From an uncultured Eubacteriales bacterium (GTDB lineage Bacteria > Bacillota > Clostridia > Oscillospirales > Ruminococcaceae): a stretch of DNA of 6,890 nt. The notes beneath the pieces were generated by a model. It did no database searches and was not told the origin of the DNA. It worked only from the letters and a program-made list of their open reading frames with translations. This document shows, in pieces, positions 1 to 5,577 of this stretch; within the stretch, counting starts at the first letter, position 1; each line of letters opens with the position of its first letter. Location: contig CAUHFD010000158.1 of the NCBI GenBank assembly GCA_959605275.1, positions 1 to 6,890 on the forward strand, given 5' to 3'. A program made the translations under genes and the position numbers.

Positions 1-62
1 CGGGAATCGAACCCGCGTGTTCAGCTTGGGAAGCTGACATTCTGCCATTGAACTACGCCTGC
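1..62 (-). tRNA. tRNA-Gly (anticodon CCC), 3' end cut off by the window edge
   Basis: Read on the minus strand from 62, the sequence folds as a tRNA: 5' acceptor strand GCAGGCG, D arm GTTC/GAAT, anticodon arm TCAGC-TTCCCAA-GCTGA and T arm beginning GCGGG-TTCGATT-CCCG. The seven-base anticodon loop puts CCC at positions 34-36, which reads the glycine codon GGG. The window ends inside the T stem, so about nine nucleotides are missing: the last T-stem base, the 3' acceptor strand and the discriminator. Pairing of the acceptor stem therefore cannot be checked. A CCC glycine tRNA is not needed in every bacterium, because the UCC species can also read GGG; here it is a separate gene. Confidence 0.93.
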
Positions 63-107
63 AAAATATTAAAGTTTTTGATCATTGACATATAAATTTC
101 TTGTTTT

Positions 108-121
108 TTATGATATCATAA
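108..121. repeat. Perfect 14-bp palindrome upstream of tRNA-Gly
   Basis: TTATGATATCATAA reads the same on both strands with no mismatch. It lies about 45 bp before the tRNA 5' end in AT-rich DNA, downstream of the proposed leftward promoter. Such symmetry can mark a binding site for a dimeric regulator, but it may be chance in AT-rich sequence. No known operator consensus is recognised. Confidence 0.35.
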
Positions 122-166
122 TTGCAAGGCGGGTAAAAATCGCCGAGCGGGAATGATTCAATGTTC

Positions 167-189
167 TCAGAAACACCCGAAATTTCTGA
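167..189 (-). repeat. Small inverted repeat in the tRNA leader
   Basis: The arms TCAGAAA (167-173) and TTTCTGA (183-189) are perfectly complementary over 7 bp and enclose a 9-base loop. A second short repeat, GGCG (128-131) and CGCC (141-144), follows in the same leader. Neither has a T-run, so neither looks like a terminator. They could be transcript structure upstream of the tRNA or remains of another element; no function can be assigned. Confidence 0.35.
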
Positions 190-210
190 TGTCGTTGATG
201 TTTTGAGATT

Positions 211-239
211 ATTATATCACATTCTATTTGAAAAGTCGA
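211..239 (-). promoter_or_regulatory. Probable sigma-A promoter for the tRNA-Gly transcript
   Basis: On the minus strand there is a perfect -10 hexamer TATAAT (216 to 211) and a -35-like hexamer TCGACT (239 to 234, 4 of 6 matches to TTGACA), 17 bp apart. Transcription would start near 204 and run leftwards through a leader of about 140 nt into the tRNA. No better leftward promoter is seen closer to the tRNA. It lies back to back with the rightward promoter at 268-296. The call rests on motif match only. Confidence 0.55.
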
Positions 240-267
240 GATTTTTTTCCAAATTTATAAGAAATAA

Positions 268-296
268 TTGCTTTCTTTGTCAAATAGGGGTATAAT
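268..296 (+). promoter_or_regulatory. Sigma-A promoter of the DUF1858 gene
   Basis: A perfect -10 hexamer TATAAT lies at 291-296, with a -35-like TTGCTT at 268-273 and a 17-bp spacer. The -35 is weak (only TTG matches), but spacing and position suit the gene that starts at 328. Transcription would begin near 303, just before the ribosome binding site AGAGGTG at 314-320. Confidence 0.65.
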
Positions 297-327
297 AGGG
301 TTAGAATGAAAAAAGAGGTGTAAAAAA

Positions 328-531
328 ATGGATTTTGTAGTAACCAAAGATACAACCATCGGTGATATCTTAGACCATGACCGGACTACTGCCGAGTACT
401 TCTTAGAAATGGGAATGCATTGTCTGGGATGCCCGTCAGCCAGAGGCGAATCAATTGAAATGGCATGCAGTGTGCATGGAGTAGATTGTATGGAACTGGT
501 GGAAAAACTAAATAAACACTTATCTAAATAA
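328..531 (+). CDS. DUF1858 domain protein (hybrid-cluster-protein-associated redox disulfide domain type)
   Basis: This 67-residue protein is essentially one DUF1858 domain, also known as the hybrid-cluster-protein-associated redox disulfide domain. The recognisable parts are the start TKDTTIGDIL, the stretch AEYFLEMGMHCLGCPSA carrying a CxxC pair (Cys32, Cys35), and the segment ESIEMACSVHGVD, which has a third cysteine (Cys47). A fourth cysteine is Cys54. There is no signal peptide or membrane segment, so it should be cytoplasmic. Family members occur in anaerobes, alone or fused to redox enzymes; their biochemical role is not settled, and a thiol-redox or metal-binding role is inferred from the cysteines. 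The start is supported by AGAGGTG seven bases upstream. The gene has its own promoter and terminator, so it is a single-gene unit. No hybrid cluster protein gene is visible nearby. Confidence 0.88.
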   Translation: MDFVVTKDTTIGDILDHDRTTAEYFLEMGMHCLGCPSARGESIEMACSVHGVDCMELVEKLNKHLSK

Positions 532-533
532 TG

Positions 534-575
534 CAAAACGGAGCTGAACAAATCATCAGCTCCGTTTTGTTTTTT
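534..575 (+). terminator. Rho-independent terminator after the DUF1858 gene
   Basis: A perfect 14-bp stem, CAAAACGGAGCTGA (534-547) with TCAGCTCCGTTTTG (556-569), encloses an 8-base loop and is followed by a run of six T (570-575). It begins two bases after the stop codon. Because the stem starts with AAAA on the left, it could also act weakly in reverse. Confidence 0.92.
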
Positions 576-604
576 GACATATCACGTCTTTCACGGCTTT
601 CATG

Positions 605-633
605 TATGAGTCATGCCTGGAAAAGCATATACT
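605..633 (+). promoter_or_regulatory. Candidate sigma-E-type sporulation promoter for sigK
   Basis: CATATACT at 626-633 is an exact match to the sigma-E -10 consensus CATAYAHT known from Bacillus subtilis. Fourteen bases upstream, TATGAGT (605-611) matches the -35 consensus KMATATT at only four of seven positions. Transcription would begin near 640, a few bases before the sigK ribosome binding site. In B. subtilis sigK is transcribed by sigma-E together with SpoIIID; SpoIIID-assisted promoters can have weak -35 elements. No SpoIIID site is recognised here. No convincing sigma-A promoter is present in this gap. Confidence 0.4.
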
Positions 634-643
634 GTTTATATGT

Positions 644-651
644 AAAGGAGG
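644..651 (+). promoter_or_regulatory. Ribosome binding site that sets the sigK start
   Basis: AAAGGAGG is a strong Shine-Dalgarno sequence. It lies inside the longest open frame (which could open at ATG 602), only one base before ATG 653, and ten bases before ATG 662. The spacing rules out 653 as an efficient start, and 602 has no such site, so 662 is the best start. Confidence 0.75.
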
Positions 652-661
652 CATGAGTACT

Positions 662-1387
662 ATGTTTACCACACTCATTTCAATGGCACTGGAAAATTTG
701 CTGTACTTAGCATTACATATTGAAGGAATCAGTTCTTTCCCAAAGCCATTATCTGCTGCAGATGAAAAAAAATACTTTGAATTGTATGAAAACGGCGACA
801 TCAACGCAAGAAATACGCTCATTGAGCATAATCTGAGATTAGTAGCACATATTGTCAAAAAATATTATACCGTCGCCAATGAACAGGATGACTTAATTTC
901 CATCGGGACTATCGGGCTGATTAAAGCAGTAAACACTTTTAGCTATGATAAAGGGACAAGATTTGCAACATACGCCAGCAGATGCATAGAAAACCAGATA
1001 TTAATGCATTTTCGAACAGCAAAAAAAACAACCGGAGATGTTTATATTAATGATCCGATTGAAACCGACAAAGATGGTAACGCACTCACTCTAATGGACA
1101 TTGTTGCTGATGAAGAAAATATTATTGACAACATTGATTTAAAACTAAAATCCGAACAATTATATCAATTGATTATGAAATATCTGACCGAACGGGAACA
1201 ATATATTATTCGACTCCGATACGGACTGGGCGGATGCAAACCTCTTACACAGCGAGAAGTCGCCGCAAAACTAAAAATATCTCGCTCCTATGTTAGCAGA
1301 ATTGAAAAAAAAGCTTTAGAAAAGCTAAAGAAAAGGTTTGACGATAACGATATTCACAAACATTATTCCGATTTATCAAAACATTAA
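662..1387 (+). CDS. sigK: RNA polymerase sporulation sigma factor SigK (pro-sigma-K)
   Basis: SigK directs late mother-cell transcription (coat and cortex genes) during endospore formation. The 241-residue product matches a sigma-70 family factor of normal SigK length. Residues 1-20 are a hydrophobic leader (MFTTLISMALENLLYLALHI) corresponding to the pro-sequence of B. subtilis pro-sigma-K, followed by SSFPKPLS, which aligns with AFPQPLS of the mature start region. Region 2 follows (ARNTLIEHNLRLVAHIVKKY, DLISIGTIGLIKAV, FATYASRCIENQILMHFR; about 49-118). Region 4 with its helix-turn-helix is at about 196-226 (TQREVAAKLKISRSYVSRIE). The family expectation is that SpoIVFB removes the leader at the forespore membrane. 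Neither a skin-type insertion nor a frameshift interrupts the gene. Start 662 is chosen for its spacing from AAAGGAGG; 653 and 602 are less likely. A sigma-E-like -10 lies upstream. Confidence 0.93.
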   Translation: MFTTLISMALENLLYLALHIEGISSFPKPLSAADEKKYFELYENGDINARNTLIEHNLRLVAHIVKKYYTVANEQDDLISIGTIGLIKAVNTFSYDKGTRFATYASRCIENQILMHFRTAKKTTGDVYINDPIETDKDGNALTLMDIVADEENIIDNIDLKLKSEQLYQLIMKYLTEREQYIIRLRYGLGGCKPLTQREVAAKLKISRSYVSRIEKKALEKLKKRFDDNDIHKHYSDLSKH

Positions 1388-1420
1388 TCCAAAATGAACC
1401 CTCAAGTCAATATTAATTAT

Positions 1421-1455
1421 AAACAGCAACCCTGTAAAACAGTGGTTGCTGTTTT
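1421..1455 (+). terminator. Probable terminator after sigK
   Basis: AAACAGCAACC (1421-1431) pairs perfectly over 11 bp with GGTTGCTGTTT (1444-1454). The 12-base interior can itself form a short inner stem, CTGT (1432-1435) with ACAG (1439-1442), leaving one bulged base. The T-run is short (TTTT, 1452-1455, then G) and mostly part of the stem, so termination may be less efficient than at the other terminators here. Confidence 0.65.
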
Positions 1456-1506
1456 GCGTATATCTACAAAATATGACATACTATTGTCTGTTTTTCTAAA
1501 TTTTAA

Positions 1507-1535
1507 TGGACATATTTGTACTTTAGTGATATAAT
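1507..1535 (+). promoter_or_regulatory. Sigma-A promoter of typA
   Basis: TGGACA (1507-1512, 5 of 6 to TTGACA) and a perfect TATAAT (1530-1535) are separated by 17 bp. The start of transcription would be near 1542, giving a leader of about 40 nt. This is the best-matching promoter in the window and suits a constitutively expressed gene. Confidence 0.8.
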
Positions 1536-1580
1536 AATTAATTGTTCAAAAATACAATGAGATAAATTGGAGGAAGTATT

Positions 1581-3395
1581 GTGATTAGAGAAGATTTGCG
1601 TAACGTCGCAATCATCGCCCACGTTGACCACGGAAAAACTACATTGGTAGATGAAATGTTAAAACAAGGTGGTGCTTTCCGTGAAAATCAGGTAGTGGAA
1701 GACCGTGTTATGGATTCCAACGATCTGGAACGAGAGCGCGGCATCACAATTTTAGCCAAAAACACGGCAGCGCATTATAAAGGCGTTAAAATCAACATCA
1801 TCGACACCCCCGGTCACGCAGATTTTGGTGGTGAAGTAGAGCGTGTACTCAAGATGGTAAACGGTGTGCTTCTATTAGTAGATGCGGCGGAAGGTCCCAT
1901 GCCGCAAACCCGTTTTGTACTGCAAAAAGCATTGGAATTAGGACATCGTATTATTGTGATCGTAAATAAAATCGACCGTCCGGATGCCCGTCTGGACGAA
2001 ATTGCAGATGAGGTGCTTGAACTACTGCTGGATTTGGATGCCAGTGAAGAACAACTGGAAAGCCCTATTTTATTCTGTTCCGGTCGTTCCGGTACCGCTT
2101 CCCTGTCTCAATATGAAGCCGGCACCGATTTGGTACCTTTGTTTGACACCATATTGGATTATATTCCTGCACCGGAAGGTGATCCGGATGATGATTTGCA
2201 GTTACTGGTATCTTCTATCGATTACAATGAATATGTCGGACGAATTGCAATCGGAAGAGTGGAAAGAGGCGTTATCAAGCAAAATCAGGAAGTTATGGTT
2301 TCCGATTACCATAACAGCAAAGAACCTTACCGCGGAAAAATTGTCAATATGTATCAGATAGAAGGATTAAACCGTGTTCCGGTCGATACCGCCACGGTTG
2401 GAGACATTGTTTGTTTTTCGGGTATTGAAAAAATTACGATCGGTGATACCATCACTTCAACCACAAAAGTGGAACCCTTGCCTTTTGTAAAAATCAGTGA
2501 ACCGACCGTAGAAATGACTTTTTCGGTCAATGACAGCCCATTTGCGGGACGGGAAGGTAAGTTTGTTACCTCACGTCAGCTACGCGACCGGCTGTTTAAA
2601 GAACTTCTCAAAGATGTTTCTTTACGTGTATCCGAAACCGATACAACCGAAAGCTTTATTGTCAGCGGGCGTGGTGAAATGCATTTGTCCATTCTGATTG
2701 AAACCATGCGGCGAGAAGGTTTTGAACTGTCTGTTAGTACGCCCAGAGTGTTATTCAAAGAAATAGACGGCAAGAAATGTGAGCCGATTGAACGCCTTTT
2801 AATTGATGTTCCCGAAGAGTATATGGGAACTATCATGGAGAAGATGGGTGCACGCAAAGGCGAAATTGTCAGTATGCATCCACAAGGCTCTCGTATGAGA
2901 ATGGAATTTTTGATTCCGTCTCGCGGATTGTTCGGATATCGAAATGAATTTATGACTGACACAAAGGGCGACGGAATTTTAAATACGTTGTTTGACAGCT
3001 ACCAGCCGTATAAAGGCGATATTCCCCGCCGTGCTTCCGGATCTTTAATTTCCTTTGAAACCGGTGAAGCAGTCACTTACGGGCTGTACAATGCACAGGA
3101 ACGCGGTACCCTGTTTATTGGTGCAGGTACTCCGGTATATGAAGGCATGGTAGTCGGCGCATCGCCTAAAGCGGAGGATTTGGTAGTGAATGTCTGCAAA
3201 AAGAAACATGTCACCAATATGCGTGCCTCCGGATCTGATGAAGCACTTCGTTTGGTAACGCCCCGCATTTTCAGCTTGGAAGAATCCATTGAATTTTTAG
3301 CGGAGGACGAGCTTTTAGAAGTAACTCCTAAAAGCCTTCGTATCCGCAAACGAATTTTAAGCAATCAACTTCGTGCAAAACAGCGAAACAAATAA
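1581..3395 (+). CDS. typA: Translational GTPase TypA/BipA
   Basis: TypA (BipA) is a ribosome-binding GTPase of the EF-G/LepA superfamily, linked in other bacteria to large-subunit assembly and to growth under stress or cold. The product has 604 residues, normal for the family. G1 is AHVDHGKTT (13-21), the switch region is RERGITI (51-57), G3 is DTPGH (75-79), G4 is NKID (129-132) and a G5-like SGRSG lies at 167-171. After the GTPase domain come a beta-barrel domain 2, two alpha/beta domains and the TypA-specific C-terminal part, including the conserved PSRGLFGYRNEF (from about 445). No signal peptide or membrane segment is present, so it is cytoplasmic. The start is GTG, supported by GGAGG at 1569-1573 seven bases upstream. 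It has its own promoter and converges on acpP. Confidence 0.97.
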   Translation: MIREDLRNVAIIAHVDHGKTTLVDEMLKQGGAFRENQVVEDRVMDSNDLERERGITILAKNTAAHYKGVKINIIDTPGHADFGGEVERVLKMVNGVLLLVDAAEGPMPQTRFVLQKALELGHRIIVIVNKIDRPDARLDEIADEVLELLLDLDASEEQLESPILFCSGRSGTASLSQYEAGTDLVPLFDTILDYIPAPEGDPDDDLQLLVSSIDYNEYVGRIAIGRVERGVIKQNQEVMVSDYHNSKEPYRGKIVNMYQIEGLNRVPVDTATVGDIVCFSGIEKITIGDTITSTTKVEPLPFVKISEPTVEMTFSVNDSPFAGREGKFVTSRQLRDRLFKELLKDVSLRVSETDTTESFIVSGRGEMHLSILIETMRREGFELSVSTPRVLFKEIDGKKCEPIERLLIDVPEEYMGTIMEKMGARKGEIVSMHPQGSRMRMEFLIPSRGLFGYRNEFMTDTKGDGILNTLFDSYQPYKGDIPRRASGSLISFETGEAVTYGLYNAQERGTLFIGAGTPVYEGMVVGASPKAEDLVVNVCKKKHVTNMRASGSDEALRLVTPRIFSLEESIEFLAEDELLEVTPKSLRIRKRILSNQLRAKQRNK

Positions 3396-3438
3396 TGTCT
3401 ACTGAATAATTCAATCATTTGGTTGGTTCGGCAGACAT
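3395..3438 (+). other. Imperfect hairpin at the end of typA
   Basis: Starting at the last base of the typA stop codon, ATGTCT (3395-3400) pairs with AGACAT (3433-3438). After one A/C mismatch, CTGAA (3402-3406) pairs with TTCGG (3427-3431) through one G-T wobble. The loop is 20 bases and no T-run follows, so it is not a classic terminator. It may stabilise the typA transcript end ahead of the terminator, or may be incidental. Confidence 0.35.
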
Positions 3439-3441
3439 GAA

Positions 3442-3482
3442 ATAAAACAGGCGATGGAATGTATTTCCATCGCCTGTTTTAT
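3442..3482. terminator. Bidirectional rho-independent terminator between typA and acpP
   Basis: A perfect 18-bp stem with its arms at 3442-3459 and 3465-3482 encloses the 5-base loop TGTAT. The core is CAGGCGATGGAA paired with TTCCATCGCCTG, flanked by AAAA on the left and TTTT on the right, so each strand shows a GC-rich stem followed by T-rich sequence. It lies between the convergent genes typA and acpP and should stop both transcripts. A weaker repeat, AATGATTC (3488-3495) with GAATCATT (3515-3522), overlaps the acpP stop codon. Confidence 0.92.
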
Positions 3483-3520
3483 CAGTAAATGATTCGATAT
3501 TTTTTGCCGTGCCGGAATCA

Positions 3521-3751
3521 TTAATCAATGTTGTCTTCAATATATTTTACAATATCGCCAACAGTTTTGATGTTTTCGACCTGATCGTCCGGAATCTCAA
3601 GGTCAAACTCTTCTTCCAAGGACATTACGAGATCAACAATATCCAACGAATCAGCGCCTAAATCATCAGCAATAGAAGCCTCTGGCGTTACCTTTTCTTC
3701 CTCAACGTCGAGTTGGTCGATTAAAATACTTTTTACTTTCTCAAATACCAT
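3521..3751 (-). CDS. acpP: Acyl carrier protein
   Basis: AcpP carries fatty-acyl intermediates as thioesters on a 4'-phosphopantetheine arm, shuttling them between the FAS II enzymes in the cytoplasm. The 76-residue acidic product has the family fold signature, with the attachment motif GADSLDIVDL; the modified residue is Ser35 in the DSL motif. Length and the start MVFEKVKSIL are typical. A longer frame opens at 3760 (three extra residues, MNE), but AAAGGA (3766-3761) directly abuts that ATG; it is nine bases from the ATG at 3751, which is therefore preferred. The gene lies 95 bp downstream of accA on the same strand and has its own promoter. It could be read alone or as the tail of an acc transcript. 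No apo-ACP synthase gene is visible. Confidence 0.95.
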   Translation of the reverse strand: MVFEKVKSILIDQLDVEEEKVTPEASIADDLGADSLDIVDLVMSLEEEFDLEIPDDQVENIKTVGDIVKYIEDNID

Positions 3752-3793
3752 CTCATTCATTCCTTTCTAAAAAATACAAATGTTATATATCAT

Positions 3794-3822
3794 ATTATAC
3801 TTTTACAGTACGAGCCTGATAA
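3794..3822 (-). promoter_or_regulatory. Sigma-A promoter of acpP
   Basis: On the minus strand, TATAAT (3799 to 3794) is preceded by TTATCA (3822 to 3817, 4 of 6 to TTGACA) with a 17-bp spacer. It falls wholly between accA and acpP, with a predicted transcription start near 3787 and a leader of about 36 nt. The placement suggests that acpP is expressed at a level independent of the acc genes, which suits a very abundant protein. No FapR-like operator is recognised in this gap. Confidence 0.7.
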
Positions 3823-3846
3823 AATATAATGCAATACCAAACGATT

Positions 3847-4650
3847 TTATTCCTGAAACACACCGATTTTTCTGAATTTATTATAACGGCTGTCTAACAA
3901 ATTTTCAAGTGTTTTTTCAGAAAGTCTCTGCAAAGCCGATAAAATATATTCAGAAATGTTTTCAGCCATCATCTGATGGTTATTGTGCGCGCCACCTGAC
4001 GGTTCTTTTATTATAACCTCACATACGCCAAATTGCAATAAGTCTTCTGCAGTTATTTTAGAAATATTTGCAGCTTCCATTTCACGGGAAGCGTCTTTCC
4101 ATAAAATAGATGCGAACCCGCGCGGCGAAATCACCGAATATACCGCGTTTTCCAGCATTGCAAGCTCATCGCAAACACCGAGTGCCAAAGCACCTCCGCT
4201 GCCGCCTTCGCCCAGAACGATAGAGACAATCGGCACCTTAATATCAAAAAACTCCATTAAGTTCTTGGCAATCGCTTCACCCTGTCCCCGTTCTTCCGCA
4301 CCGATTCCGCAAAATGCACCGGGCGTATCAATAAAGCAAATGATCGGGCGATGAAACTTTTCCGCTTGCTTCGCTAATCTCAGAGCTTTGCGATATCCCT
4401 CCGGATGCGGCATAGAAAAGTTGCTCTCCTTGTTTTCCTCGATGCTGCGCCCTTTGACCTGTGCGATAATGGTGACAGCAATTCCGTTTATGGTTGCAAC
4501 GCCGCCGGTAATGGCTTTATCATCGCCGTAATAACGATCTCCGTGCATCTCATAATAGTCATCAAAAATCAACGGAATATAATCCTTTATCGTAGGACGG
4601 TTTTTATTGCGTACAATGGTCAGCCGGTCCCATGCAGTCAAATTAGCCAT
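3847..4650 (-). CDS. accA: Acetyl-CoA carboxylase carboxyltransferase subunit alpha
   Basis: AccA pairs with AccD to form the carboxyltransferase that moves the carboxyl group from carboxybiotin to acetyl-CoA, giving malonyl-CoA. The 267-residue product contains TAWDRLTIVRNKNRPT, a MHGDRYYGDD segment, MPHPEGYRKALRLAKQAEKF, FIDTPGAFCGIGAEERGQ and the glycine-rich GEGGSGGALALGV (about 145-157), typical crotonase-fold carboxyltransferase motifs. It lacks the N-terminal helical extension of about 50 residues found in B. subtilis and E. coli AccA, so it is a short form. The start at 4650 overlaps the accD stop by eight bases (ATGGCTAA). The upstream in-frame ATG at 4662 directly abuts a GGGAAGGG motif and is less likely, although it or the GTG at 4659 cannot be excluded. 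Coupled translation with accD is likely. Confidence 0.94.
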   Translation of the reverse strand: MANLTAWDRLTIVRNKNRPTIKDYIPLIFDDYYEMHGDRYYGDDKAITGGVATINGIAVTIIAQVKGRSIEENKESNFSMPHPEGYRKALRLAKQAEKFHRPIICFIDTPGAFCGIGAEERGQGEAIAKNLMEFFDIKVPIVSIVLGEGGSGGALALGVCDELAMLENAVYSVISPRGFASILWKDASREMEAANISKITAEDLLQFGVCEVIIKEPSGGAHNNHQMMAENISEYILSALQRLSEKTLENLLDSRYNKFRKIGVFQE

Positions 4651-5521
4651 GATACTCACCATCCCTTCCCTGTTGATGATAAGAGATCAACCTGGATAGC
4701 GTGCGCCTCATTTTTTTTCGTTCCACGATCATATCAACAAATCCATGCTGCAACAAAAACTCCGCCGACTGGAAGTCATCCGGCAGTCGTTGCCTAATGG
4801 TTCCCTCTATTACCCGCCGACCTGCAAAACCGACCAACACCTTCGGCTCAGCAATAATAATATCTCCTAATGAAGCAAACGAAGCAGTAACACCACCGGT
4901 CGTCGGATCGGTCAAAACGGTAATATACAATAATCCTTTCGCACTGTGACGCCCAACCGCAGCAGAAGTTTTCGCCATCTGCATTAAAGAGATGATCCCT
5001 TCTTGCATCCGCGCTCCACCTGAAGCCGTAAAAAGCACCACCGGCAGTTTTTTTTCAGTAGCCCGTTCAAAAGCGCGGGCAATTTTTTCTCCCACAACCG
5101 AGCCCATGGAAGCCATCATAAAATGAGAATCCATAATACCAATGACACAAGGACGATTGCGAATCGTACATTCACCGGTTACAATTGCTTCCCGCAAACC
5201 CGTGTGTTTCTGTAATTCCTTGATTTTTTCAGGATAATCTTTGAAATCAAGCGGATTTGCGCTTTCCATATCAGCATCATACTCTGTAAAGGAATCCTTG
5301 TCGACTGTCAATTCCAACCGCTGACTCACCGTAAGCCTTGCATGATAACCACACTGCGCGCATACTCTTACACTGCCGATAAAATCTTCCATAAACATTA
5401 CATTTTGACAGCGCGGACATTTAAATAAAAGGTCAGACGGAATGGTAACCTTTCCGTTTCCCTGATTTTTCGGTTCCTGGTCAAATCTTGATTTCACAAC
5501 GTTAAAGATATCTTCCAGCAA
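4643..5521 (-). CDS. accD: Acetyl-CoA carboxylase carboxyltransferase subunit beta
   Basis: AccD is the zinc-binding beta subunit of the carboxyltransferase that, with AccA, makes malonyl-CoA. The product has 292 residues, normal for the family. An N-terminal zinc ribbon is visible as Cys35-x2-Cys38 and Cys54-x2-Cys57 (CPRC and CAQC). The crotonase-fold carboxyltransferase domain follows, with MDSHFMMASMGSVVGEK and the oxyanion-loop segment TASGGARMQEG (about 165-175), then LTDPTTGGVTASFA. The C-terminal tail is basic (ERKKMRR). The start codon is TTG (5521-5519), chosen because GGGAGG (5534-5529) lies seven bases upstream and the protein opens with the usual LEDIF-type sequence. It is 56 bp after accC and overlaps accA, so the three are very likely co-transcribed. 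Confidence 0.95.
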   Translation of the reverse strand: MLEDIFNVVKSRFDQEPKNQGNGKVTIPSDLLFKCPRCQNVMFMEDFIGSVRVCAQCGYHARLTVSQRLELTVDKDSFTEYDADMESANPLDFKDYPEKIKELQKHTGLREAIVTGECTIRNRPCVIGIMDSHFMMASMGSVVGEKIARAFERATEKKLPVVLFTASGGARMQEGIISLMQMAKTSAAVGRHSAKGLLYITVLTDPTTGGVTASFASLGDIIIAEPKVLVGFAGRRVIEGTIRQRLPDDFQSAEFLLQHGFVDMIVERKKMRRTLSRLISYHQQGRDGEYHG

Positions 5522-5577
5522 GATAAAACCTCCCTCATTTTCTGATCGTACAGAACGTCAAACGACTGTATTCTCCG
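5522..5577 (-). promoter_or_regulatory. accC-accD intergenic gap with the accD ribosome binding site and a weak hairpin
   Basis: The 56-bp gap holds GGGAGG (5534-5529), the Shine-Dalgarno site that supports the TTG start of accD. Between it and the accC stop, TACAG (5549-5553) and CTGTA (5566-5570) can pair, with an inner CGT/ACG stem (5556-5558 with 5562-5564). There is no T-run, so it is not a terminator. No internal promoter is convincing. Confidence 0.5.

Noticed and set aside
153..206. 17-codon open frame in the 5' intergenic region, plus strand
   Set aside because: No good ribosome binding site, no recognisable peptide, and it overlaps the -10 side of the leftward promoter region and a hairpin; it is most likely chance.
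574..579. Perfect TTGACA directly after the DUF1858 terminator, as a sigma-A -35 for sigK
   Set aside because: No acceptable -10 hexamer lies 16-18 bp downstream (CTTTCA at 597-602); the match overlaps the terminator T-run and is probably chance.
602..661. N-terminal extension of sigK from ATG 602 or ATG 653
   Set aside because: AAAGGAGG lies inside this stretch, one base before ATG 653 and ten bases before ATG 662. The translated extension also has no counterpart in SigK, whose pro-sequence matches the product from 662.
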